Made by a program: the position numbers and the translations under genes
Part shown: piece after piece, positions 11,606-19,401 of the stretch
How the letters are laid out: each line of letters starts with the position of its first letter
How positions within the stretch are numbered: the first letter of the stretch is position 1
The notes under the pieces: generated by a model
What the model was told of the DNA's origin: nothing
The model's input: the letters and a program-made list of their open reading frames with translations, nothing else
Databases searched by the model: none
Source: Martelella lutilitoris
Lineage (GTDB): Bacteria > Pseudomonadota > Alphaproteobacteria > Rhizobiales > Rhizobiaceae
Direction of reading: 5' to 3'
Length of the DNA stretch: 64,000 bases
Assembly (NCBI RefSeq): GCF_005924265.1
Contig: NZ_VCLB01000003.1
Location: 186,001-250,000 of the forward strand

Positions 11606-13396
11606 ATGTTTCGCGAGCGCCTTGAGGCCCTGCCGGATGCCTTCGAGCCTTTCTCGCCGGGCTGGCCTGCCGCCGACCGCGACAAATGGTCATCCCTGCC
11701 GGAGGAATACGCCGCCCGGCTGACCGAGGCCGCCGAAAACTGTCCCGCCGCGTGGCCGGCGCTTTCCGCGAGCGGCTATCTCGCCTTTTCCCGCAATGGC
11801 GACCGCATCGGCTACGAGACGCCCTACATGCAGCGCCGGCGCATGCTGAACGCACTGGCGCTCGGCGAATGCATTGCCGGCGACGGGCGTTATCTCGACC
11901 GGATCATCGACGGCGCGCTGCTGATCGCCGAGGAAAGCGGCTGGCAGTTGCCGGCCCACAATGTCTATATCCGCGATGCCAAGGTATTGCCGCTACCCGA
12001 TCCGCGCCGCCCGGTCGTCGACCTGTTCGCGGCGGAAACCGGCGCCGAGCTTGCCGTGCTTGCGCCCCTGTTCGAAGCGGAATTGAACGCGGTGACGCCG
12101 ATGATCGTGGCCCGGCTTGACTGCGAGATCAGCCGCCGCGTCATCCGCCCCTATCTGGAAGAGCATTTCTGGTGGATGGGGCGGGGCGACGAACCGATGA
12201 ACAACTGGACGGCCTGGTGCACGCAGAATGTGTTGCTGGCCGCCTTCTCCCGTCCCTTCGATCATCAAACGCGCCTGAGCGTTGTCCAGAAAGCTGCCGC
12301 AAGCCTCGATTTCTTCCTCAAGGATTACGGTGATGACGGCGCCTGCGAGGAGGGCGTGCTCTACTATCGCCATGCCGGGCTCTGCCTGTTCAACGCCCTC
12401 AATATCCTTGCTACGGTCGCGCCCGACGCCTTTGCCCCGCTCTTTCGCGAACAGAAGATCCGCAACATGGCGGAGTTCATCGCGTCCATGCATGTCGGCG
12501 GCGACCGCTATTTCAATTTCGCCGATTCGTCCGCGCGGGCAGGCTTTTGCGGCGCGCGCGAATATCTCTTCGGCAAGGCCGTCGGTTCGACCATGCTTGC
12601 CGATTTCGCCGCCGCCGACTGGAAGACTTCGCCCGAACCCGACGCCCCGGAAGAGATCAACCTGTTCTACCGCCTGCAGGGCGCCATGACCGCCTCGGAA
12701 CTGGCGGCGCATCAGGCGCCGCGCCCGACGCCCGAAGACTGCTTCTTCCCGAGCATCGGGCTGATGGTGGCGCGTGATGATTGCTATGCGCTTGCGGTAA
12801 AGGCCGGCGACAACGGCGACAGCCACAATCACAACGACACCGGTAGCTTCACCCTCTACAAGGACGAAAAGCCCTTCCTCATCGATGTCGGCGTGGAGAC
12901 CTATACCGCCAGGACCTTCTCCCCCCGGCGCTATGAAATCTGGACCATGCAGTCGGCCTATCACAACCTGCCGAGCTTCGGCGGGGTGATGCAGCAGGAC
13001 GGAGAAGCCTTTGCTGCACGTGACGTCGCTGTCACGCTCGATACCGATGCCGCTCGCATCTCCATGGAACTGGCCGGGGCCTATCCGAGGGAGGCGGGCG
13101 TCAAAAGCTACCGTCGCACGGTGACCTTCACCAAGGGACGGGGCATCGACATCACGGACATATGCGACGCCGAAAGGCCCGCCATACTCTCGCTGATGGT
13201 CGCGACCAAACCCGAGGTCACCGAGAGACGGATCACCCTCGCCGGTCTCGGAGAGATCGCCGTCGAAGGCGGCGGCATGCCTGAAGTCGAGGCGATCGCC
13301 ATCACCGATCAGCGCCTGAGAGCCGCCTGGCCCGACACGCTCTATCGCATACAAATCCCCCTGGGCGGCAAGACGCTCAGGCTTCTCATCAACTGA
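11606..13396 (+). CDS. Heparinase II/III-like polysaccharide lyase, cytoplasmic
   Basis: A 596-aa protein with an alpha-helical toroid N-terminal half (NNWTAWCTQNVLLAAF; EEGVLYYRHAGLCLFNAL) and a C-terminal beta-sandwich carrying the heparinase II/III landmark SHNHNDTGSF (His407 and His409) followed by KPFLIDVG. Such enzymes cleave uronic-acid-containing glycans by beta-elimination, giving the unsaturated ends that GH88 removes. There is no signal peptide, so it should act on imported oligosaccharides. The start at 11606 has GGGAGG 5 bases upstream; a TTG-initiated version from 11501 would cross the promoter region. Divergent from the importer and followed 12 bp later by a discoidin-like gene. 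The polysaccharide substrate is unknown. Confidence 0.82.
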   Translation: MFRERLEALPDAFEPFSPGWPAADRDKWSSLPEEYAARLTEAAENCPAAWPALSASGYLAFSRNGDRIGYETPYMQRRRMLNALALGECIAGDGRYLDRIIDGALLIAEESGWQLPAHNVYIRDAKVLPLPDPRRPVVDLFAAETGAELAVLAPLFEAELNAVTPMIVARLDCEISRRVIRPYLEEHFWWMGRGDEPMNNWTAWCTQNVLLAAFSRPFDHQTRLSVVQKAAASLDFFLKDYGDDGACEEGVLYYRHAGLCLFNALNILATVAPDAFAPLFREQKIRNMAEFIASMHVGGDRYFNFADSSARAGFCGAREYLFGKAVGSTMLADFAAADWKTSPEPDAPEEINLFYRLQGAMTASELAAHQAPRPTPEDCFFPSIGLMVARDDCYALAVKAGDNGDSHNHNDTGSFTLYKDEKPFLIDVGVETYTARTFSPRRYEIWTMQSAYHNLPSFGGVMQQDGEAFAARDVAVTLDTDAARISMELAGAYPREAGVKSYRRTVTFTKGRGIDITDICDAERPAILSLMVATKPEVTERRITLAGLGEIAVEGGGMPEVEAIAITDQRLRAAWPDTLYRIQIPLGGKTLRLLIN

Positions 13397-13408
13397 CGGG
13401 AGACACCC

Positions 13409-14203
13409 ATGGAGATCACGCTTTCCGTTCTGGACAAGGCCGGCAAGGTGCGCGCCCGCAAGACCGGAACCGAGGCCGTTTCACTGTTTTTCAGGGAGAT
13501 TTACGAAGCCGGCGACCGCATCACCGTCGAAACCGACAGCCTCGGACGCTTCGTGACGCTTGCAATCGACAACGCACTCGCGCCGGCGATCATGCTGCTG
13601 AAGGAAGGGAGCTTCAGCTTTCCCGTCCCCTTCGGCGACGCGAAAACCATCTACGCGCCGACGGCCTTCTCGGGCGGCAACCACAGGATTGCGGCGCATG
13701 CGACCGGCGCGGACGCGCTTTCCGGCATTCGCAACCTGGCCCTCAACCCGGCAGATCACGGGGGAAACCGCGCCGCCTACCCGCATGCCTCCGCCAGCGT
13801 CGAGACGCGTGGTGAGGCCGCCTTTGCCGCGCGCAATGCCATCGACGGCGAGATCGCCAGCGACGACCACGGCTTCTGGCCCTATACAAGCTGGGGCATC
13901 AATTGCGACCCGGAAGCGACGATGACGGTCGATTTTGGCCGCAAGGTCATCGCCCAATCGGTCGTGCTCTATACCCGCGCCGATTTCCCGCATGACGCCT
14001 GGTGGACCTCGGCCCGCGTCACCTTCAGCGACGGCCACTCCATCGATGTGCCGCTTGAAAAAACCGGCGCCGGCCAGCGCTTCGCCTTCCCCGAACGCGA
14101 AACGGAATGGGTGCGGCTCGAGCGGCTGATCAAGGCCGACGACCCCTCCCCCTTCCCGGCGCTGACCCAGATCGAGGTCTGGGGGCGGGAAACCCCGGCG
14201 TGA
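13409..14203 (+). CDS. Discoidin-like (F5/8 type C) carbohydrate-binding-type protein
   Basis: A 264-aa protein with no signal peptide and no membrane segment. The C-terminal half looks like an F5/8 type C (discoidin) beta-sandwich: ARNAIDGEIASDDHGFWPYTSWG, then PEATMTVDFGRKVIAQSVVLYTRADFPHD and a closing ALTQIEVWG strand. The N-terminal ~110 residues are a second, unrecognised beta-rich region. The gene lies 12 bp after the lyase gene with GGGAGA before its ATG, so the two are co-expressed. It may hold oligosaccharide substrate for the lyase or be an uncharacterised enzyme; nothing catalytic is recognised. Confidence 0.65.
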   Translation: MEITLSVLDKAGKVRARKTGTEAVSLFFREIYEAGDRITVETDSLGRFVTLAIDNALAPAIMLLKEGSFSFPVPFGDAKTIYAPTAFSGGNHRIAAHATGADALSGIRNLALNPADHGGNRAAYPHASASVETRGEAAFAARNAIDGEIASDDHGFWPYTSWGINCDPEATMTVDFGRKVIAQSVVLYTRADFPHDAWWTSARVTFSDGHSIDVPLEKTGAGQRFAFPERETEWVRLERLIKADDPSPFPALTQIEVWGRETPA

Positions 14204-14228
14204 CCACTCATCTCGGGTGAAGACAATG

Positions 14229-14261
14229 TTGTATTGCATTTTCTGCCAACTTATCATACAA
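14229..14261. promoter_or_regulatory. TTGTAT-N21-ATACAA inverted repeat before GntR gene
   Basis: TTGTAT at 14229-14234 and ATACAA at 14256-14261 lie in the 125-bp gap between the discoidin-like gene and the GntR gene. The half-site matches the one in the divergent promoter at 11415-11438. The placement fits an autoregulatory operator, but the different spacing (21 against 12 bases) makes this only a candidate. Confidence 0.4.
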
Positions 14262-14328
14262 TTTTGGGCGAGGAGACGTTTCGCGTCCGGCTCGACCTGA
14301 ACGGTCCGATCACACAGGGGGATGAAAC

Positions 14329-15090
14329 TTGGCAACGCAAACCGCCGCCCGTAACGGCACCCTGGTCCACAAGGTCAGTGAAGCCTTGCGGAAATCCATT
14401 CTGGACGGCGTGTTCATGCCCGGCGAGAAACTGCCGAGCGAGGCCCAGCTGACGCAGGAGCACGGTGTTTCGCGCACCGTGGTGCGCGAGGCTGTCGCCG
14501 CGTTGCGCTCCGATGGCCTTGTCGAACCGCGCCAGGGCGCCGGCGTCTTCGTTCTCGACCCGATCTCATTCGCCTTCAGGCGCACCAATCCGATGGTCGA
14601 TTCGGATCGGATTTATACATCGCTGGAGATTCTCGAGGCACGAACGCCATTGGAGATCGAGGCTGCTGGCCTTGCCGCCCTCAGGCGTTCGCCGGCGCAG
14701 GAAGAAGAGATCTTCGAGCAGCATGCCGCCGGCATTGCCGGACGCAATGACGGCAAGGCGTGGAGCGAGGCGGATATCGGACTGCACCTCGCCATTGCCA
14801 AGGCCACCAATAATCCGCTTTTCGCCACCTTCCTGGAAATGCAGGGCAAGGCGATCATTCCCCAGACAGGCCAGGTGATAGAAACCGATGACGGCGGCGA
14901 GGTCGCCTATCGCAACCTGTTGATCAAGGAACACGAACGGATCATCTTCGCCATTTCCAACGGCGACGAACAGGGCGCGCGCGATGCGATGCGCGAGCAC
15001 CTGAAAGGCAGCCTCGGGCGCTACCGCAACCTTCTGCGCGAGGAGCGCGTGCGCCATATGGCAAGGCTTCAGCAAGACAGCGAAGCTTGA
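14329..15090 (+). CDS. GntR family regulator, FadR (FCD) subfamily
   Basis: Predicted local repressor of the saccharide genes. The 253-aa protein has an N-terminal winged helix (LRKSILDGVFMPGEKLPSE, then VSRTVVREAVAALRSDGLVEPRQGAGVFV) and a C-terminal FCD ligand domain with the metal-type histidines (LHLAIAKATNN; MREHLKG). It begins at a TTG at 14331-14329 spacing after AGGGGGAT; an ATG seven bases earlier is in another frame and meets a stop after ten codons. FCD regulators of sugar-acid loci normally respond to a uronate or its breakdown product. It ends 51 bp before the convergent DUF2264 gene. Confidence 0.88.
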   Translation: MATQTAARNGTLVHKVSEALRKSILDGVFMPGEKLPSEAQLTQEHGVSRTVVREAVAALRSDGLVEPRQGAGVFVLDPISFAFRRTNPMVDSDRIYTSLEILEARTPLEIEAAGLAALRRSPAQEEEIFEQHAAGIAGRNDGKAWSEADIGLHLAIAKATNNPLFATFLEMQGKAIIPQTGQVIETDDGGEVAYRNLLIKEHERIIFAISNGDEQGARDAMREHLKGSLGRYRNLLREERVRHMARLQQDSEA

Positions 15091-15141
15091 CACGCACGGC
15101 TGCGTGACCGGCTTCCGGCCCGCCCCGGCTGCCCACGTTTC

Positions 15142-17022
15142 TCAGATCGTCACGCCATTCTCGGCGCAGAACGCCTTGACCGCTTCCGGAAGGTCGACCG
15201 GCGGCAACGCCTCCATCGACTTTGTCACACCAAAGACCGCCGTTGCGAGAAAATGCTCGCCGGCCGGAAGCTCGCCGAAAAGGCGGGGGAAGAGCGTGCG
15301 CGGAAAACGGATATTCGTGTTGGGCGCCGCCCGGATGATCTCGCCGGCGCGCGTTCCGGAAAGATCGACGATCGCGGTGGTATGGGTCGGCGTCGCGATG
15401 CGCGCGCGGCCGGCAGCAGCGGAGAGACCTCCGGCAAAGGCCGGCTCACGCTCGCCGGTGCGATCAACGGCAAAGCCGCTTTCGCTGACGAACAGCCGGT
15501 CCTCCGTTCTGATGCGATGCACGCGGACATGCCACCCCTCGCCGGCGAAATCCAGCCAGCTATCGATCCGCAATCTGTCGTCCGGTTGCCATGCGCCCCA
15601 GACCATGCCGCGGTCGACGCCCTCTTCGGTGATCACCGCGCGCGAAAGATAGCTCAGCCCGTCGCGCGAGACGGCAAGACCGCAATCGACGGCGCTGCGA
15701 TCGGGGTGATCCGGCAGGGTGACATCGGCCTTCACCGAGAAACCAAAGGCGGAAGAATAGGCGAAACGGGCATATTTGGCGTCATGGGCGCGGTGCTCGC
15801 GCCCGTCCTGCCCGCCGGTCAGCATTACCGCATCACCGGGCGCACGCCTGAGGATAAAGCTTGCCGCCGGCGAGAAGACCCGGCCGCCGGGCAGCGCCTC
15901 CGGCGGCTCTTCCTCCGCCGTCCAGAAGGGATGGTCGTCTTCAAGCGCCAGGACGAGAAAGGATTTCAGCGCCCAGTAGGGCGAGCCCGGCGCATTGTAG
16001 GATTCTGACATCAACAGGTTCGGATAGGCATAGCCGATCGTCAGCACGCCATCCCTGTCGGCGATCGGCATTTTCGACCACCAGCGCAGATGTCTGAGAA
16101 GAAGACCCTTGATCCGCCCCCAGGGCAATACTTCCTCATCGGCAAAGGCGCAGGCCGCCCAGAACGCGCCCTCGGCAAAGCGATAGGTCAGCGACCGGCC
16201 ATGCGGCACCGCCGCGCCGTCATCGGCAAACCAGTGCTGAAAATCCTGGGCATAAATGCGGGCGCGCTCCCGGTAGCGCGCGGCATGCTCGGGGAAGACG
16301 TCCCCGGCGTATTTGGCGACGACCAGCCCGTAGAAGTGCAGCGCCATCGGCAGGTAGTAGTCGCGGTGGCCCCATTTGCCATCGCGATAATAGCCGTCGC
16401 CGAGATAATAGGTCTCGATGCGCTCGAGTGCGGCGCGCACGGCCTCCTCCGACCATTGGCGTCCGACATTTCTCAGGCCGAGATTGACCAGCACGCGGAA
16501 GAACAGCCAGTTATTGTCGGGCACCTCGCGCTCGTTGATCATCAGGAGCCAGCGTTCGGCCTTGTCCTTGGCGGGCTCGGACATCGGCCGCCAGAAACAT
16601 TCCGGCGCGAGGAGAAGCGCAAGGGCAATGCCCGCGGTCTCGACCAGCCGCTGGTCGAAATCACCGGGTTCGCCCCAGAATTCCTCATGGTTGACGTCCA
16701 TGCCGTGAGAGAAGCCCTCGACGAAGCGCCGGCAATCCTCGAAATTGAACCCGCCGGCAACCAGCGGTACGATGCCCCAGAGCGGACGGACAAAGGCCTC
16801 CATCTCGGCCGCGTCGTCGTCATAATGGGCGGAGCCCGCCGAAAGCCGGAGCCGCGCATTGCCGGGGGAATACCAGGGCACGAGCGGCGCATGGAAAACG
16901 GTGACGGCAGCCTGCAGGTCCTCCTTGGTCTTGAGCGGGTTGCCGGCCATGGGATTGCAGTCCGCCATGCGCCGCACAAGCGGCTGGCGGTCCCATTGCG
17001 AAAATGACTGTCCGGAAACCAT
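15142..17022 (-). CDS. DUF2264 domain-containing protein
   Basis: A 626-aa cytoplasmic protein with no signal peptide. The N-terminal two thirds are helical and match the DUF2264 pattern (NPLKTKEDLQAAV; LWGIVPLVAGG; EFWGEPGDFDQRLVETA; DNNWLFFRVLVNLGLRNVG; YYLPMALHFYGLVVAK), resembling an (alpha/alpha)6 barrel; the last ~200 residues look beta-rich. DUF2264 proteins are common in polysaccharide utilisation loci and are suspected glycan-active enzymes, but I know of no assigned reaction to give here. GGAG lies before the ATG at 17022. Its position beside the lyase/GntR genes places it in the same pathway. Confidence 0.78.
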   Translation of the reverse strand: MVSGQSFSQWDRQPLVRRMADCNPMAGNPLKTKEDLQAAVTVFHAPLVPWYSPGNARLRLSAGSAHYDDDAAEMEAFVRPLWGIVPLVAGGFNFEDCRRFVEGFSHGMDVNHEEFWGEPGDFDQRLVETAGIALALLLAPECFWRPMSEPAKDKAERWLLMINEREVPDNNWLFFRVLVNLGLRNVGRQWSEEAVRAALERIETYYLGDGYYRDGKWGHRDYYLPMALHFYGLVVAKYAGDVFPEHAARYRERARIYAQDFQHWFADDGAAVPHGRSLTYRFAEGAFWAACAFADEEVLPWGRIKGLLLRHLRWWSKMPIADRDGVLTIGYAYPNLLMSESYNAPGSPYWALKSFLVLALEDDHPFWTAEEEPPEALPGGRVFSPAASFILRRAPGDAVMLTGGQDGREHRAHDAKYARFAYSSAFGFSVKADVTLPDHPDRSAVDCGLAVSRDGLSYLSRAVITEEGVDRGMVWGAWQPDDRLRIDSWLDFAGEGWHVRVHRIRTEDRLFVSESGFAVDRTGEREPAFAGGLSAAAGRARIATPTHTTAIVDLSGTRAGEIIRAAPNTNIRFPRTLFPRLFGELPAGEHFLATAVFGVTKSMEALPPVDLPEAVKAFCAENGVTI

Positions 17023-17407
17023 GCCTTCAAACTCCTCTTGTGCGTCCTGCCTCGATCCTCTGCGGCAGGTCTACCGCGATGCAGCGTCAAATGAAAGGTC
17101 GGCACCTGAAAGCGGCCGGCGCTATCCGGTGCGGGGCGGCCCTGCTGACGACAGGAACAGCACCTCCCGGCCATGCACGGTAGCCAATTTCATCAATGTA
17201 AGAAATAACTAACTTTGAAGTTTCGAATATTCCTGAACGCAGGAGCCGGCACAGGTGCATTGCTGCCCGTACTGTCGTTCCCTAAGCCCGTGAAGCGGCT
17301 GGGAGACAGGCATTCTGGTTACCAGAGGGTTACCCCGCCCTTAGGCAAATTTTAAAAGTACCGCGCTAGCTTGACGCCATAGGTTGTGAGTTTGTGTAGA
17401 GAGTACG
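17023..17407. promoter_or_regulatory. sciP upstream region with GGTTACC direct repeat
   Basis: 385 bp between the DUF2264 gene (minus) and sciP (plus); no gene seen. GGTTACC occurs at 17317-17323 and again at 17328-17334, exactly 11 bp (one helical turn) apart and about 75-90 bp before the sciP ATG. The reverse complement GGTAACC occurs at 18304-18310 between fliJ and ctrA. These resemble CtrA half-sites (TTAACC) only loosely. The sciP promoter should lie between 17335 and 17407. Confidence 0.45.
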
Positions 17408-17683
17408 ATGACCGAATTAGCCCGCGTTCGCGCAAAATACGTCATAGGCCCGGACGGCAGTCCGTTGACCGTGGCAGACCTGCCGCCCTCCAACACAAGA
17501 CGCTGGGTGATCCGGCGCAAGGCCGAAGTGGTCGCTGCCGTGCGCGGCGGACTCTTAAGCCTGGAGGAGGCCTGTGAGCGCTATTGCCTGACGGTCGAGG
17601 AATTCCTCTCCTGGCAGTCGTCAATTGATGATCACGGCCTTGCCGGCCTCCGGACCACCCGCATCCAGCAATACCGCAACTGA
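17408..17683 (+). CDS. sciP: SciP, CtrA-inhibiting DUF1153 protein
   Basis: Small DNA-binding cell-cycle regulator. In Caulobacter SciP binds CtrA and blocks CtrA-driven transcription in G1 cells. The 91-aa product matches the DUF1153 family closely: YVIGPDGSPLT, then NTRRWVIRRKAEVVAAVRGG, a helix-turn-helix (LSLEEACERYCLTVEEFLSW) and the basic tail GLRTTRIQQYRN. Its neighbours, fliJ-like and ctrA within 1.3 kb, support the assignment. The ATG at 17408 follows GAGAG. Confidence 0.95.
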   Translation: MTELARVRAKYVIGPDGSPLTVADLPPSNTRRWVIRRKAEVVAAVRGGLLSLEEACERYCLTVEEFLSWQSSIDDHGLAGLRTTRIQQYRN

Positions 17684-17733
17684 GGCGACGCGGAGGACCC
17701 TCCCCCTGGGCGCGGTTCAACCAACGAGAAAAC

Positions 17734-17768
17734 GGCGCCCTCGTCCGCAAGGACGGCGGCGCTTTTTT
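17734..17768 (+). terminator. Rho-independent terminator after sciP
   Basis: GGCGCC...GTCC (from 17734) pairs with GGAC...GGCGC (to 17762) around a GCAA tetraloop with one internal mismatch, followed by six T residues at 17763-17768. It lies 50-85 bp after the sciP stop. Confidence 0.75.
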
Positions 17769-17846
17769 CGTCTCCCACAGACCTCAAAATGAAAGGCCGC
17801 ACCCTTCTGGATGCGGCCTTGATGCGTTCATGGCGACAGCGGAGGC

Positions 17847-18197
17847 TCAAGCGCGTTTGCGGTTCGGCCCTTCGCGCATTTCCAGCGCCGCAGCGCGCTC
17901 GTAATCGACTTCCATCTGGGCAAGCTCGGCTTCTGCGACCGCCTGCTGCTGGCGCAGGTCTGCCACGGAAACGGCCAGATTGTCTGCCCGCTGGCGGGCG
18001 GACTTGGCGAATGTGGAATAGGCGAAATGGGCGGGATCGGAAATCCCGGAACGCTTTTCTTCCGCCGCGATCTGCTGCATGAGTTCGTCCGACATGCGCG
18101 CGAACTCATCCATCATAAGCTGCAGTTGCTGTAACTGCCGCTTTTTTTCCTTTACCTGAAACGCCTTCAGACGCAACAGACTGTTTCGTGCCTTCAT
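17847..18197 (-). CDS. fliJ: FliJ-like flagellar export chaperone
   Basis: A 116-aa, almost entirely helical coiled-coil protein, rich in K, Q, E and A, with the FliJ-like opening MKARNSLLRLKAFQVKEKKR and long heptad stretches (LQQLQLMMDEFARMSDELMQQ). FliJ is the soluble coiled-coil component of the flagellar type III export ATPase. A copy beside ctrA and sciP, away from the main flagellar cluster, is usual in rhizobia as far as I recall. The ATG at 18197 has GGGGAG 8 bases upstream; a TTG two codons earlier is less likely. Sequence conservation in the family is weak, so the name rests on context and coiled-coil form. Confidence 0.75.
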   Translation of the reverse strand: MKARNSLLRLKAFQVKEKKRQLQQLQLMMDEFARMSDELMQQIAAEEKRSGISDPAHFAYSTFAKSARQRADNLAVSVADLRQQQAVAEAELAQMEVDYERAAALEMREGPNRKRA

Positions 18198-18629
18198 ACG
18201 CAAAACTCCCCGGCTGACGAACGCATTGCCGAAAGGCGCCCCCCTTCATGATTTCTGATTCGTTCTCCAGTCCCTGGGAATTGATTAACGAATTCGAAAT
18301 CCCGGTAACCTTTCATTTACAGTCATCAATGATCATAGGACGCATCACTTAAGGGTCGGTAAACCGAAAGCGGCAAAAAACCAAAACTTGCGAGTCGAAT
18401 GAATCACTTAGGCAGTTTGGTTAATCTTTTTTGTCGGACCTGATGACCGAAAAAACATAATGATTTCAATGATATTGAAATGTTCATTAATGAATTATGT
18501 TCGTATTGCCAAAATGAATCAGAATTTGTTAACCATTCAATGGCAGCTTCTAAATCAGGTCATCACTGAGTCCGTATCGCGTCGGGGCGACACCAGACCT
18601 TTCAATTGCGGCGGTTCAAGGGGAAAGAC
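18198..18629. promoter_or_regulatory. ctrA upstream region with five GANTC sites
   Basis: 432 bp between fliJ (minus) and ctrA (plus), A+T-rich compared with its surroundings; no gene seen. GANTC sites, the CcrM methylation target, occur at 18257, 18392, 18401, 18516 and 18568. A CtrA-like half-site TTAACC lies at 18529-18534, TTAATC at 18421-18426, and GGTAACC at 18304-18310. In Caulobacter and rhizobia ctrA is autoregulated and methylation-sensitive; this layout fits that. Promoter start points cannot be fixed by eye. Confidence 0.6.
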
Positions 18630-19331
18630 ATGCGGGTTCTTTTAATCGAAGACGACAGCGCCACGGCTCAGAGCATCGAGCTGATGCTGAAGAGCGAGAA
18701 TTTCAACGTCTATACGACGGATCTCGGGGAAGAAGGCGTCGACCTCGGCAAAATCTACGACTACGACATCATCCTTCTCGATCTCAACCTTCCCGATATG
18801 TCGGGCTATGAAGTGCTGAAGGCGCTTCGGGTTTCGAAGATCGCCACGCCGATCCTCATCCTCTCCGGCATGTCCGGCACCGACGACAAGGTGCGCGGCT
18901 TCGGCTCCGGCGCGGATGACTACCTGACCAAGCCGTTCCACAAGGAAGAGCTGGTCGCGCGCATTCACGCCATCGTCCGCCGTTCCAAGGGCCACGCCCA
19001 GTCGATCATCACCACCGGCGATCTGTCCGTGAACGTCGATGCCAAGACCGTCGAGGTCGACGGCCAGCGCGTCCATCTGACGGGCAAGGAATACCAGATG
19101 CTCGAGCTTCTTTCGCTCCGGAAAGGCACGACGCTGACCAAGGAAATGTTCCTCAACCACCTTTACGGCGGCATGGACGAACCGGAGCTGAAGATCATCG
19201 ACGTGTTCATCTGCAAGCTCCGGAAGAAGCTCGCAAATGCCGCCGGCGGCACCAATTTCATCGAAACCGTCTGGGGACGCGGCTATGTGCTGCGCGATCC
19301 CGACCAGCAGGAAATGCAGAAGCGGGCCTGA
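18630..19331 (+). CDS. ctrA: CtrA cell-cycle response regulator
   Basis: Master OmpR-type regulator of the alphaproteobacterial cell cycle, phosphorylated by CckA through ChpT. The 233-aa protein starts [20 protein letters not shown] with acidic-pocket residues, phospho-acceptor Asp51 in LLDLNLPD, Lys in [15 protein letters not shown], and a C-terminal winged helix with [31 protein letters not shown], identical in style to Caulobacter CtrA. I start at 18630, which has AAGGGGA before it, instead of an upstream non-ATG start. sciP, fliJ and chpT lie within 4.2 kb. Confidence 0.98.
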   Translation: MRVLLIEDDSATAQSIELMLKSENFNVYTTDLGEEGVDLGKIYDYDIILLDLNLPDMSGYEVLKALRVSKIATPILILSGMSGTDDKVRGFGSGADDYLTKPFHKEELVARIHAIVRRSKGHAQSIITTGDLSVNVDAKTVEVDGQRVHLTGKEYQMLELLSLRKGTTLTKEMFLNHLYGGMDEPELKIIDVFICKLRKKLANAAGGTNFIETVWGRGYVLRDPDQQEMQKRA

Positions 19332-19357
19332 GCCTGCCGCGTCTCCTCCCGAAAAAT

Positions 19358-19381
19358 GCGGCGCCCGGCGCCGCTTTTTTT
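19358..19381 (+). terminator. Rho-independent terminator after ctrA
   Basis: GCGGCGC (19358-19364) pairs with GCGCCGC (19368-19374) around a 3-base loop, followed by seven T residues. It lies 27 bp after the ctrA stop and just before the convergent TolC-like gene end at 19402. Confidence 0.85.
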
Positions 19382-19401
19382 ATGCGCCCTTCCCGTCCGG
19401 C

